This document shows, one piece after another, positions 12,011 through 25,030 of a stretch of 64,000 nt of DNA (the stretch's first letter is position 1; each line of letters begins with the position of its first letter). Location of the stretch: positions 38,999,397 to 39,063,396 of the forward strand of contig CM017572.1 in NCBI GenBank assembly GCA_007844125.1, given 5' to 3'. Below the pieces are notes generated by a model. The model saw nothing but the letters and a program-made list of their open reading frames with translations. It was not told the DNA's origin and searched no databases. The position numbers and the translations under genes were made by a program. The stretch is from Sinonovacula constricta. Lineage: Eukaryota; Mollusca; Bivalvia; Cardiida; Solecurtidae.

Positions 12011-13340
12011 TTCACGCTCCTTTACATTATAAATAAGTGTGTGAACACAATATTAAATAAACACATTCAATAAATCAGAATATTGTCATTCTTATAATAA
12101 GTGCAAAGCTTTAATATAATTTTATATGTGTTCACAGGAAATAAAAGCCTAATGCTAAAGATGACCTGATCCAATATGCGAGATAAATCAGCCGGAGATT
12201 GCAATGCTCAATGGCCAATCAGGAAAGGTAAGGATGAATTTTGTTTCAATCACTCAGACTGTATGATGATTAAATTTAGAAACCTTGAAATAAGATCAAG
12301 TGTTTGCTGCCACTGGGCCCCCGAGTCTAGTCCTTCATTAAAAGATGCCACTAAAAGCAACTTACTGCACAGCTTATATTATTTTGCTGACTTTGAAATG
12401 CATCACAAAGACACAGATGTGTTCATGATAATGATGTCCAGCTACAGTGGTGCAGTAAGACCCAAGACAAATGTCCTGGAAAAGCCAACGGTGTACTGCA
12501 GCCCAAATGAATTTTAAGTTAATGATTCCATCTTGTCTTATAGCCTCAAAGAATGCTCTGAAGACTATTTTGACATATTTTGTACTTAAATAATTAAAAT
12601 AAAAGTGTGTGACTAAATTATAGTCTAAATCTGACACTAGTTTTGTTAGTAAAGTTTTTCTTACAGCTGCCAATATAGCCAGATTGGTTTTCATTTCATT
12701 TTCTTTTATTTTGGCACATTACTGTACATGGTGATTAAATGTAAAAAAATCTTTTACATTGTTTCTTTAAATTTTGTTGTGATTAAGGGGCACCCCAGGT
12801 TAATTACATGACTTCCCGCATGGCATGGGTTTGCATTTCCATTGAGTGACAACTTCATAACATAATTAATTAAAAAATATTATTTATTGTCTTTACAAGT
12901 TGTCTTGTCTCCCAACGATTGCACATATTATATTAAAATGTGTATTTATAAGAACAACAGGACTTGTTATTATTATTTTTCTCGTTAACTTAATGAACCA
13001 AAATGTAAATTATGTTGTTTCTTTTCTTTACTTTGCAGACTCTAAAGAGACAGAAGTTACTAGTGCCATGATTGTGGGTTGTATATCAACGTAGAGAAAA
13101 CAGCAAACTGTTCTATATTCTATACTGGGGGCCGCTGAGAAGGAAGGTCGCCACAAAAAATAAACTGGTTCATGTCCTACAAGAGGAGTTTAATGATAAT
13201 GAATGTGTGCTAATAACTTGCCTAATCAAGTGGACATTGATTTCACACACATTATTTTACTATAAAAATCTTTTTTTTTTGTAAAAAATATAACAATAGC
13301 ATCAATATTTTGTTTTATTTATTTTTCAATAAGCACAACC

Positions 13341-13360
13341 TTTTTTTTTTGGGGGGGGGG
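13341..13360. repeat. T10G10 homopolymer junction
   Basis: Ten T directly followed by ten G. Simple sequence of no coding value. Confidence 0.95.
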
Positions 13361-14605
13361 ATTACATAGTTGCAATCCGTTTATTTACATTTTCCTTTTA
13401 CAAACATACACACATAAATATATACACAACATGGAAACAGTATATAAAAATGGTGAACATTATTACATGTGTGTATGTCAAAGTACAAATAATAAATACA
13501 AGGCATAATGGTGATGAAAAAAAAAGCTGCAGGAAACATATCATTGCATATTTTTGATGAATTTTTCCAAGAAGAAGTTAGTATTAAGGTCATTTAAAAG
13601 AAAGTTCCATATATAAATTGACTTTTGTCTTCTTTCGCTTAAAAGGTAAGTTTTGTAAATATTATAGCCTATAAAATAAGCACAACCTAAAACATGATAA
13701 TAAGATTAAAACTGCAATTTAGTTAAGCCTTCAATCAATCCTCCTGATACTCACTTACTTGCTATGTTATTAAAAACCCTACATATTTAAATTCCAACTT
13801 AAGTTTTCAATCTTCTGTCTGACATGTCTATCTCAAATACTCATATAGATAATATCTATTATCTTACATAAATTTGAAAATCAAATAAATATTAAGCAAA
13901 TTACATAAAAAATTTAATGAAATCTAAATATAAACAATTACAAGACACAGAACGTTAACATAAAGACAAAATGTCTTATGTCTACTTGCACTCATTTTAA
14001 TCCTCTTTAACAACCTTATTTAAAGCCCTGACCCTCATTATGACTACATGTATATTGTATGTGCATGTAAGAATTTGACTTGCCATAGTGGTTTAGAAAA
14101 TAGAAAAGAAGAATGTTTACAGCTGTTAAATTGTTTTAATGCTCCCTGCTTACCTATTAGCATGTAAACATATTGGTTTAAAGCAAGTGAGTCTGGTATT
14201 TTGTCTTAATTACCTATAATCTTCTTATACTGACACTACATTGCTATCCAGCTTTCAATAGTATTATTGATAAATGAATAATGTTTTTCTTTTTTGGTGC
14301 TGTACACGGTTATTTCATGTTATTTCAAGACTCGCGAACGTTTACAATACAAATGCAATGTAACATAAGTCATGATGATGTCTTGCCTTTGTTTGCTTGG
14401 ATGTTTTATAGTACCTATATAGGAAGTTAAACAGTAATGTGGATCACTTGACCTTGTAATTTCCAGTAAAGGTACTATAAGCATTTGTAAACCCTAACAC
14501 GAGAAACAAAACATTTTGAGAAAATACATGTTTACACATAAACATGAAATAAGCATTTATATAGTAACCCAATATTATTATTAAATAAATTTTAACAAAA
14601 AAATT

Positions 14606-14713
14606 GCACTAGATTCTTTATACAAACATAGTAAACAATCTTTTATTACTCCCAGTACAGCACTAGATTCTTTATACAAACATAGTAATCATTCTTTTAT
14701 AACTCTCAGTACA
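14606..14713. repeat. 54-bp tandem duplication
   Basis: Two adjacent copies (14606-14659 and 14660-14713) share gcactagattctttatacaa and the following 'catagtaa...tcttttat..ctc.cagtaca'. A few mismatches between them indicate an old local duplication. Confidence 0.9.
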
Positions 14714-15341
14714 GGTCAGTACTTTCTCCATTTTTCCTATTTTTATCAAATTGTAACTAATGTGATTTAATGCATATCTGTGTCCCTCTAATAGGCTTCA
14801 GTAAATAAATAATAAAATTAATAATACAAAAATAAATACCAAGTAAGTATGAACAGATAAGTTACAATTTTTAATCCCTTGCTGACATATTTATGAAAAA
14901 TGTAACATTCGTATTACTACACAGTCATTAAGCTGGTCTGATAACTATTTTTGTAAGGTAAATAATACAAGTTAGCATACTTATAGTAATTGTTTAACAA
15001 AGTAAATTAACAATGACATTTTTTTTCTTTTCTAAAAGATATTTTTGTCCGCATAAAAGTAACCGAATACTTCAAATGGCATGTAAAATAATTCAAAATT
15101 AATATAGTGACTTAAATCAACAGATACCCAAACACAGGCTAACGATATTCTTTAGATGGTATAATGTTATATACAAATGTGATTTGACAGGCACACTATA
15201 TCAGTTTCCTTGCCTATGGTAGAAGGGACACACATATAAATAACAGTGTTTTCTTTCCAAGAAGCCAGTCTTCTGTGTTGACAGGGTTTTTTGTTCATAA
15301 TATTGCACTCCTGAGAAATCCCTGCCAGGGAAAAGTTACTG

Positions 15342-15423
15342 TCATTCCTGAATGATCATTCCATAAGCAACATGCCTTCCTCTGTCAACAACATCTCTTC
15401 TTCTGACCGTTGTCTCAAAATCA
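15342..15423 (-). CDS. probable terminal coding exon, small protein
   Basis: On the minus strand the acceptor 'tttattgttttag' is followed by an 82-nt frame (one base plus 27 codons) ending in TGA at 15342-15344. The peptide is strongly polar: DFETTVRRRDVVDRGRHVAY then GMIIQE. The composition (RRRD, DRGRH) looks like coding sequence rather than random AT-rich DNA. I do not recognise the protein. Its one-base entry phase matches the two-base exit phase of the candidate exon at 16157-16221, giving a possible two-exon coding sequence of about 41 residues from the ATG at 16198-16200. It could instead be the tail of a longer gene. Confidence 0.4.
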
Positions 15424-16156
15424 CTAAAACAATAAACCAATCAAATCAAATCAAAAACTCTCAATGGAAAAATAACAACATACATATCTGCCATATTTAA
15501 AGAAAATAAGTTTTATGACAATATTGTTTTTTTTACACTAGTGTCCCCTAATGATACTACACTATCATGTGTGCAAACTACTAACGTAATGCAGGCTTTC
15601 TACTGCCTCTTCAAAAAAAGTAAGACAGAAGTAAGGCATGTTTTTACAAAAAAGTAGGGAAAAGTAGCTAATTTCATAAGTAAATAATAGGGCTAAATAA
15701 GGAATTTTTTACTAGTTCCATTTGGAATTACCATTATTGACAGTGAGCCACCAAGGACACTGGAGTAATAGCTGACGACACATTCACTTTCTCACATTCC
15801 AAAACTTTTATGAGTAAACTGGTCAGCTATCAATTTTAAAACTGGTTGCACTAGCACTAGTTTCATTTTAAGTCAGCATGTAGGCATAGATTATATTTCC
15901 ACTTATTAATAGACTACTTGTCATTTTAAAGCAGCATTTCAGTGTAGTGTAGTGATTTTTCAAGTTAGAAGAATGTGAATAATGAAAATATAGTAAGTGG
16001 CTAGCCTCATTGTGAGCTTATGAACTGATCTAATAATAAATTTGTTGCGGACCATAAATTTCTAGTAGTACGTATTCTACATGTTGTTCGAAAACTTACT
16101 CAAAACATAAATTACACGACTAGTAAGCTGGTGCTTGGCTGGTTGTCATGCATTAC
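15424..16156 (-). other. putative intron of the small minus-strand gene
   Basis: AT-rich sequence between the two candidate exons. No other coding signal was seen. Confidence 0.3.
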
Positions 16157-16221
16157 AAGAGGTAATCTGTCCCTCCCTTTCTCTCTAGGTCTGTTCCCAT
16201 GGCTTGGTCCAGTGGGATGGT
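16157..16221 (-). CDS. candidate upstream exon of small minus-strand gene
   Basis: The minus-strand acceptor 'ggttttag' lies at 16222-16229. The following exon contains ATG (16198-16200) and the frame MGTDLERKGGTDYL, then a weak donor (ctctt|gtaatg) at 16151-16157. Spliced to the exon at 15342-15423, the leftover TT plus T keeps the frame open to the TGA. Without splicing the frame stops after 15 codons. A possible untranslated first exon ends at 16772 with a strong donor (aacg|gtgagt) about 0.55 kb upstream. The weak donor is the main doubt. Confidence 0.28.
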
Positions 16222-19200
16222 CTAAAACCGTCTATGGTAACAAGGTGACTGCTACTCTATAAATACAATGCATCCTAATATAAAGTAAATACCATGTTAA
16301 AAGAAAAATGAATGTTGTCGGTATCAAATTTGCTTTGTTTAAAGAATGGCCTGCCAGAATGCACGTTATAAAATGACCAAAAACGGCAGTTTTATTTTAT
16401 TACGAAAATACATGGGTACGAAAGACAAATGTCCGTTTATACTAAAATGTTGTTTACACTGTCAACTATGACAGCATTATGAATTAGAAAAAGTAAAATA
16501 TACACATGTTGAAAGAAAAAGTAAATCGGTTGCGTTAAAATAAACTATAACGTCTCCGATGCTCTGGAGCCGTAGGCGAGCAAAAAGTGAAAGTTGAACG
16601 GTAATAAACAACAACAGTACTGTCAACTAGTGTCAAGGAAACAGACTAATTCAGTGCAAACCATCAAATGTGCTCCCCACATTAGGGAGCTCAATAGCGA
16701 ATGAATCAGTAACATACAGCAATTATATATGTTCACTAGTAATTGTGCATAAATAGAATAACATTACTCACCGTTGAAGACGGCAACTTGTCAAAACATT
16801 TTCAATATGGCGGGCATGGCTTAGTATGTAAAGTAGTTGGTTCTCGGCCAAGCTTCGACATATTCCGTTAACTATCGGTATATCCCGTTGAAATTTGTTT
16901 GTTTATATTGTCAGTTATTGTTTATATTGTCGATTTGTGTAAATTTGGAGACATTTTTTGGCTTGTTGGTAACATAAATGTTTAAGTTGATGCTTTTATT
17001 ATTATAATATGGCATAAAACATTAAATTAGAGTTTGCAACTAACTTAGGGCGACCGAACTAATGGGTATCTGTAATAGTTATAAACTGGACCTGTCTCCC
17101 ATTACCTCTAAGAAGAAAAATGCACAAATGCTAAAAAAACATATTAAGATTTTTTACTTATTTTACACTAAATAATACTGGTGCAACAATCTTTAAGTAC
17201 ATATAAATTAAATATGACACCTAATGAATAAAATAGTATAAAAAAAGAACTTTTACCGCACTGTAAGTAAAAAAAAAATTTGAAGTTCATCCCCCCTCAA
17301 TTTGTTTCGACTCAATGCTACTGGAAAATGCCAATGAATAACAATGTTGTCATTTACAAGAATAAAATTAAAAACTGTACATATTTCTTTCTCAATCTGG
17401 TAGATGGATACAGAAATAATTGTGAAAGTGAAAAAGTAGAAAGAAAAAAAGTTGACCATTCGTGCCTATACCGGGATTCGAACCCACAATCCCCTGTTTT
17501 GAAGTATTTTAACCCTAATTTTGATCCTCTTCAATTGGAGGTGCAGCATTAGAGTCGGAAATCTTTAATTGTATTTTTATAATGATTCTAGGAATAAGAC
17601 TGTGATAAATCCCCAGACCCAGAGGCGTTTCTGCCTGAAGTCTGCCTGTTGTTCTGATACATTTTAAGAAATAGATAATATAAAACAACTATTAATATTG
17701 AAGGTCTGGCCTTCTTGGTGTGAGTTTTATTTCGACATATATCCTACAGTATTAACATACATTATTACATTATGTTGATATACAGTTTTAACTTATTTCT
17801 TATCAGCGGAACCCTGGTTTACATATTTCAGTAGATTGATTTATAAAGTGAATAAAGGTAGAAAACTCCATTATCTACTTTGTTTATGTATCTTTGATGC
17901 AGTATATTTGTATAGTTTTTGCAGAAAGTTTTAGATAGTTGTATGTAGTTTTGACAATATAGACATGACAAAGTAAAGATTAAAAGACTAGTAGACTAGA
18001 CACAACAATATACGTACGTTTTAAGTATTTACAAATTAATGAATAAAAATAGATAGTTTTTATTGACTGGGAATAAGCTTTGTCAGATTTTTCTGATTCC
18101 ATGTGCACGAATTATATGTTTTAGTGTCAGTAGGGTTATTCATCAACTATTCTGAATCATTTAAGAGCCATAGGATGGGTACCAATACAAAGCCAAGGCC
18201 TAACTCCAACACTATTTAATACTTTATATTAGACATTGTCCTTGATTTGAAGCGAACAAATGTCACTGGTAATTAACAACCTGCTAACAGTCCATGTTTT
18301 ATATGGTATAACTTTCCTTTTGCAGTGTGAAAACGTTCAACTTGGCTCAAGGGTTTAAACGCACTAAGGCTTGCATCCAGAAATGACACTCTTACTTGGA
18401 CAGGCTTTCAGCACACTCTTTTATAATTGTTGTCGGAACATTTTTTTCTTTCATTTCATTCATGTTAATCTGTTAAACAACACACCTTTATAATATACAG
18501 CACATGTTTTAATGTAGCATAACAAATAATGGCAAATAAATACAAAATAATACATATGAAGTTAAATATGCGGACAATGATTATGCAACAGGCATGTCTT
18601 TTTAATACAAAATATGATTTATTAAAACTGTTTCTTATAATTTGATATTTTCATAAAATCTTACCAATTATACGTTCAAAAATAGCACGTTCCATTGTAA
18701 GTGGTTATATTAAAATTTTAAACTTGTGAGTTATTCTTAGAAAAATACATTTTAAAAGGTTGATTTGACAACATTCAGAAATATGATTTTGTCACCCATT
18801 TGATATGGAAAGTGAACAATATTCTTATGTTAAGTTAATACTTGTTAACTGCCAAATTATGTTGTAGACTATATATAGAGAAAAAATAATATTAAAACAG
18901 TTTTATAAAAGGTAAAAGTTATTGTATGCCACTAAGAAAGCAATACTGAACCAGACTAAAAAACTTAAAATATTTCAACAATATTTAATATTTTTCAAAC
19001 GACTGCAAGAACTGATAGTTCCTCTGTGTCTTCCTGACATTTGGTCTTCTGGTGGCTGCTCATAGCCTTGAATTTAAATGTTAACTGTCTCTGAAGAAAT
19101 GGTTCTTGTCATGGCAACTGAAAAATGGAAAGTATGCTTTACAGGTTATGAAAAAGTGAAGAAAATTGTCGAATCTCTTTGGTTCCAGTCCTAGTCTAGA

Positions 19201-20250
19201 TATATACATTTCTTATCGAGTGTCTTCTTTCATCAATAACAATATACAACAAAACAAAAATAGAACAACAAATATTAAAATCTCATTATGTCCTAGATTT
19301 GTGTGAGAATCTTTCTAAGGTAAATCCTAGATATAATAACTCATCATTGTTTATTGTTAATAAAACCTTTTTGACAATACAATTAAGGGTGATATTCAAA
19401 ACTTTACGCCAATTTTTTTCTTAACCAAATAAATTATTATAACCTGAAAAGCTCCAGCAGATGCTGGTTACTAATGTCCTACCTATGTGAAAACCCCACT
19501 CATCGTTACAAATATGCGTTTTTTTATCTGACAAACTGCATTTACTAACAATTAAGATAATGTTCAAAGTTGTCCTTACGTGAACTAAAGAGATGGTGAA
19601 TGAAAAACATTCCCCCGAACAGGGTTGAGATGTAATTACATGTATTTGATTTGGGCAAACTGTCGGATAAAACCTTTAATGTATAAACATCTGATATTTA
19701 TATTGAGCAGATATCTCAACAGTTAATTTGAAACAAAAAGTTATTCTGTGCCATTCCCTGTTATAGTGGTATCAAAGTCTTATTAACTTAACTTAATGAC
19801 TACACTTTGAATACAAGTATAACTATTTTTGACAGTATATACATATGTTTTAGTAAAATGTCGTTTATTAACCTAATAGAAATTCCCAATATAAGTGTTG
19901 ATTATAATGTGTATTAGATCTTTATATGTTTTTCAGTACTTGATCCTCTTAGTAGTGGGTTTAATCTATCGACACAAAATGCTTCTATGTGGACCGAAAT
20001 GCTCTTTTAAAAGATCTTGGCAAAAGGTCTGAGCAGAAAGTAGGGGCGTGCGGCAGAAGACTGTGAAGGCTAAAACTACAATAAAAAAGAACATATATGC
20101 ATTAATAACATAAAATACAATTTTATTTTTCCTTTCATAGTTTTTTTTATAAATAATGCTTATATATAGTGTCAGATATTAATATTACAAAAGCGATACA
20201 GACACCGCATATGGCATCAAAATACAAGTACACTGTACAGTGTTTTAATA
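16222..20250. other. non-coding stretch
   Basis: AT-rich sequence. The only features supported are the possible 5' untranslated exon ending at 16772 on the minus strand and a SINE-like segment near 17462-17660. The minus-strand sequence around 19000-19130 has an acceptor (ttccatttttcag) followed by a very short frame, not strong enough to call. Confidence 0.5.
17462..17660 (+). mobile_element. possible tRNA-derived SINE
   Basis: Contains the B-box-like gggattcgaaccc at 17473-17486. A downstream body shares the short string 'gcctgttgttctg' with the SINE at 20255-20480. The A box is not clear and the ends are approximate. Confidence 0.35.
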
Positions 20251-20254
20251 AAAT

Positions 20255-20480
20255 CATGACTTCTAACTCCTAAGCCTGGTCTCTCCAATGCATGAGTTCA
20301 AGTCCCGGTCATGATAGGAACTATCAGGTGGTAAGGGTTTCCAAGTAACCTGCGTTGCGCCTGTTGTTCTGTCCAGACATGATGTACATATATCTAGGAT
20401 CTTCATCCAACAATAATAAGCTAAATATCGCCAATATGACCATAATTGTGTCAGGGCGCTGTAAAATAAAAACACACCAT
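20255..20480 (+). mobile_element. tRNA-derived SINE
   Basis: A degenerate tRNA head ('cctaagcctggtctctccaa' followed by a gagttcaagtccc B box near 20292) leads into a ~150-bp body. The 3' end 'cagggcgctgtaaaataaaa' is A-rich, as in retroposed SINEs. The minus-strand open frame across it is incidental. Confidence 0.6.
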
Positions 20481-21159
20481 AAAACAATGCATACGCACAG
20501 GGTTTAGTAAAAACAGATTAGCTGTTTAAAATAATTTTTTAGCAAGTGAATTATTGAACATTTAGATTTGTCACAATGACCTTTAATCACATTTCTTCAT
20601 TTGTTTGAGTAGACATCAATATCTTCCCAAGCATGTTCCAGTTGTTCTAAACGCATTGAGTGGCTTGACACCCTAACCATGTGTTCAAGTAAGGAAGAAA
20701 TTCATTTCGTTGGAACTCTAAATAAAATAGCATAATATGCAAATAATCACATAAATGAGGTACATGCACTATTGTAAAAACCTTAAATTGAATGTTTTGG
20801 TGACTGAGTCAAGGAAAGTATTGCTTTAGTTGTGTCGAGCACATCCACCTCAGATAGAGGGCACTCCAAGTTAAAAGCTTCATCTTAAGATGCGACAATT
20901 AACAGTGGTACATTTATTTGGTAGTTCAATTTCTTTACAACATTCAAACTGAAATTTATACAATATTGGTCTTAGAATTAAAGTAATGGGTTTAATTGAT
21001 ATGACAGTTGTTCAAAGGATGAAATCACAGAAAGGCTGCACTGTATGATTTAAATAATTGATGGGTATGGAACGCCGTTTCTGTCTCCGGATAAGCTTTT
21101 TAATTACATACAGTGTGCATTTTTAGATATGTGTGGTAGAAATTTCATATGATGCGGTT

Positions 21160-21775
21160 TATACGTCATAATATTCAGTGCACGTTTCATTCTATGTGGT
21201 AGCAGTGTCTGTTATTATATGCAGCGCATGTTTAGGTATGGACGATAGAAAATCGATATGTCGTGGTTTGATCCATGGTGGTGTTGGTTTGATAAATATT
21301 TGCTGCGCTTTTTTATATCTTTTAAAGTAGTTTCATAAATAAAGCTTTGGTTTTAAAATATATTGTTGTGGTTTTATAAATGATGTGCTTTTTTATTTAT
21401 GATGTTGTCATTTTGAAATATGGTGACATTGTTTCGTATAATGCACTGTGTTTGTGATAAATGGTGGCGTGGCCTTCATGTTTGGTGCATGGGTTTTTGT
21501 ATATGACGTGGTTTTGATACAGAAAGCTGTAGTTTTTTGTATATGTTGTTGTGTTTTGAGTATATGGTTCTGTGGTTTTCAGAAACTGTGTCGTAGTTTA
21601 CATATATGGTGTTGTGAATTAAGGATATGGTGCTGATGTTTTCGCATCTGGTATTGTAGTATAGGTATAAGGTGCTTGTTTTTGCATAAACTGTGTCGTG
21701 GCTTTTATATATGGTATTGTGGCTTCATAAATGGTGCTTTGGTTTTAATATATGATGCAGTGGTGAACTGTACAC
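21160..21775 (+). repeat. decayed TG-rich minisatellite
   Basis: About 600 bp in which variants of 'atatggtgttgtggttttg' recur every 20-30 bp with many substitutions ('tatggtgttgtgaatt', 'tatggtattgtggcttca', 'gatgttgtcattttgaaa'). This is a degenerate tandem array. The 62-codon frame at 21448-21636 is a by-product of it. Confidence 0.65.
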
Positions 21776-22002
21776 TATGTGGTGCAAAACTTAATAACTA
21801 TAAATTTAGGTTAATATAAAGTACATGATTCGTTATAAGGAATTAATTTTTCATTGCATGAAGATATTTAGAATGCCTATGTAGTGACACAACGAAACAA
21901 AGGCGCAGATTAAATTGTATGTACAGAGTGTTTAGCTACTAAAACGGTTTGCAAGTTTGTATGTACAAAACATTTATTTTTCGACGACAAGAGCGATGTC
22001 TA

Positions 22003-22231
22003 CTACAAATGGCTCGTACTAGAGCTGGGACCCTCTGATTCTAATTCCCACCGCAGCCGGATGCTTTCCCCAATGGTACTAACTCCCAAGGCACTTAATT
22101 CGGTGTCACTTAATAATTTGATCATAGATTGGTCTATTTTGTCATCTTGGAAACTTTGATAAAGAGTTCCCAGTGCGGACTTCAAGCTATGATCAAGACA
22201 TGTTGGTCGCGTGATATGAATTGGACAAGCG
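22003..22231 (-). CDS. terminal exon with SAM-like domain
   Basis: On the minus strand an acceptor (atatcaatgcag) at 22232-22243 opens a frame of one base plus 76 codons to a stop at 22003-22005. Residues ~27-65 read LYQSFQDDKIDQSMIKLLSD and then ELSALGVSTIGESIRLRW. This fits a SAM domain C-terminal half: F..n.iD...Ll.Lsd.eL..LGi.tiG.rirL. A serine-rich tail follows (GPSSSTSHL). An AATAAA lies about 30 bp beyond the stop. SAM domains mediate homo- and hetero-oligomerisation. Which protein this belongs to is not evident, and such domains also occur at the ends of transposon-encoded proteins in invertebrates. Upstream exons were not found. Confidence 0.5.
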
Positions 22232-22697
22232 CTGCATTGATATAAAATGAGCGGTGTACAAGTTAAAATCTTCAACCCCGTTCGTGTAAAGACGTATCTT
22301 TCCGGAATGTGCTGAAAAAGCACCATCATCACATTAAAAACCTATCGCATATCGTGTCGGTTGCACCTTGTATGTAGAAACTCGGTGAAGTAACCCACCC
22401 AATCAAATTAGTTAGTCACGTTTTATGTTATGTAATTTGAATGACCGCATTATTGACATAATCGACTAAACATAAACTAAAAATCCCCATGTAAGATAAT
22501 ATTTTGTGTTAATTTATAAGTCAATGTACTTTTCATAACTTAGTTTGCATGACGTTGTTTTATGAGCCCATACTCCACCTGACAACGACATACCATCATT
22601 TTAATTTTCTATCACATTTATCAAAAAGTGAACAACGAATCATAACATCAAGACACCAAATACAGAAAAAACGTCCAGATGGAATGAAAGATTAGAG

Positions 22698-22803
22698 TAT
22701 AATGAGACATGTACCACATCATGTTAAAATTCTACCATCATTTCAGAGTGTATAATGAGACATGTACCACATCATGTTAAGTTTCTACCATCATTTCAGA
22801 GTG
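22698..22803. repeat. 53-bp tandem duplication
   Basis: Two adjacent copies (22698-22750 and 22751-22803) beginning tataatgagacatgtaccac and ending 'catcatttcagagtg', with two or three differences. Confidence 0.93.
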
Positions 22804-22924
22804 TATGCGAAAACCACAGGACCCCTTTCATTTCCTATAGAATATACCTAAGCATGCACTGCATATAATAACATATGTACAACATATAGAGAAACTACTG
22901 CCATGTGGAATGCAACGTGCTCTG

Positions 22925-22925
<1 letters not shown>

Positions 22926-22956
<31 letters not shown>
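22926..22956. repeat. 31-base poly-C tract
   Basis: Uninterrupted run of C followed by 'acatacacac'. Its length in the assembly is probably uncertain. Confidence 0.95.
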
Positions 22957-25030
22957 ACATACACACAAAAGCACACACCCTCTGTCAACTACAAGCTGCA
23001 AAATAAAAGAAAATAAAGCTAAATGATATTTTATCCATGGCAAATATAACATATATATGTAAAAAGAAATAATAAACATTTCAAGTTTTAGACATACTTT
23101 ATTGTTTAGAATTGTTTAATCTAGAAGTTTTAAATGAACAGTTACTACATTGATTACAAAGGAAACCGAAAGTAGAACAATGTTTTCTGACAACTGCTTT
23201 AGACGTGTTTATTTATCGATTTAGCTATCTGTTTAGCAGAAATAATAAATTTAAAATCACTCATTATGTATAGATAGATAAACCCTAGTTATCCGATTTA
23301 AAACAACAACAAAAAAAGAAATATGATACCATGACAGCAGACTTAAAGTGGGTGGAGCAGATGTGTCTACGTTAACACTCAAAGCTGAAAGATTATCAAC
23401 AAGAAATTGTGTCCCTTCCGCTATTTTGGTAAAGCCCTTGGAATTTATATTTGCATATCCAAGTACCCGCCCCACACACCCCTTGACACGAGATTATACG
23501 TTTTTCATTAATGTTAACCAAGCTTTCAGATTTCCATTCCACTTATTTTTTAGTTTACACCGGAAGTTTTCTATTATTCATGTTGAGGGCGGTGCGACAG
23601 ATTTAACCCAATGACAATTAAGTGGATTGCATTGCGCATGCTCCCATACCCGATAGCTTTAACTTCCTGTCTAAGCTAATTTTAGACCTTTGAGCAGATG
23701 ACATCATGATGGAGGATAGTTTACAGTGTTTAATGAAAGTTGAATGCTGGAGTTGTCATTCGAATTTTAAAGGCAGGTGGCTGATTCTTACTTTCCAATT
23801 GTAATACTTATGTACCTGCAAGTTACACAATACATATGCGTACTAAATGTCCTCCGAAATAGATTAATTATAATCTTGTTTCGGGAGCACGTTTTATTCA
23901 TTGCATGTGTTGAATTGTAGTTGCTGGGTTATGGAAAAACACACATGTTGCATGTGACTATATATAGAAAGAAATAACCTCAATGTTTAAAAATAAATAT
24001 GTATGCCGATTTTGCAGGTATTTTGACATGTTAATGGTGTTATCAATGATGCAACACTCAAACATCATAATCATTATCTTTTACCGAAATTCCACGTTAA
24101 AACGCCGACATCCATTTAATTTTGACCTCAATATGGACCCATTACTTTACGTTCAGTTTAATGAAAACAAACCTTGCACGGTTCATTATAGACAATGTCA
24201 GTTTGTTCGGCTGCTATTTCCGAATTAAACTAATTGTATTTAAATGAACTGGTATATTTCTATACAGATACGAACATTGAACCATGTAACTAAATGTAAG
24301 TTGTTTCATAGCCTTGTCCTAACTAGCGGGTTTAAGAATGAAGAATAGATTAAAGTCAATAAGAGCTATTCAGACCATTCTGAGACTTTAAAGTTTTAAG
24401 TCAGGGCATTCATAAGTAATAAAAATATCCAAATACATGTATAAATTATAAAAATAATGTTAAGTTAATCTTAATAAGAAAACCTCGAAAATGGCTTACA
24501 AGATGTTTAGTCTGATCACAATGTTTCAATGAATCTGTTTTCCATACATCTTTTCAGCAGTCAATTTTTATACACAACTTTTACAACTTTAACCTCATTT
24601 TAGTAATTTCAATGCACTTTAAAGCAGTCTTCATTACTAATCATGTAAATGACAACTTTGAAAATGACATGTAGACATAACAAGGGTAAAAAAATACCAA
24701 TTCTGGTGTAAACCAACTATAAGCATCAGCTATGTTTATAAAAATCGAATATATCTATTAACCCTACAGTTAACTTTGAAGTTTCAAACATCATCCAATG
24801 GATCAATACTGCAAACAGTTAGGATTGTCTAAGAGTTTGTTTATACAGCCATAGAGTTAGTGAGCTTACAAATGGACCTGTAATGAAAAATATTAGTAGA
24901 GAAAATTGTAAGGTCTGGATGGACAACATATATGTCAAATTCTATTGAAATAAGTAACACTCCAGATACAGCAATAAATCCTTGTTTAAGTAAGACATAA
25001 AGCAAACGAAAGAGAAGAAACTCGAGGAAT

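Larger units (their letters stand above)
10101..15341. other. mostly non-coding stretch
   Basis: Contains the listed G/C tract, SINE-like fragment, T/G tract and 54-bp duplication. A 113-codon frame on the plus strand (12176-12517) has no recognised domain. It contains a possible donor (aaag|gtaagg) near 12225. A short segment after tttgcag near 13039 ends at a TAG. These may be exon pieces of an unknown gene, but no consistent model could be built. Confidence 0.45.
22232..25030. other. non-coding stretch with simple repeats
   Basis: Includes a 53-bp duplication and a 31-base C tract. Around 23706-23790 the plus strand has ATGATGGAGGATAGTTTACA opening a 33-codon frame (…KVECWSCHSNFKG…), which could be a first exon but has no recognised partner. 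Confidence 0.45.

Noticed and set aside
12176..12517. 113-codon plus-strand frame as a gene
   Set aside because: No recognised motif, a likely internal donor near 12225, and an equally long opposite-strand frame. Coding status is undecidable by eye.
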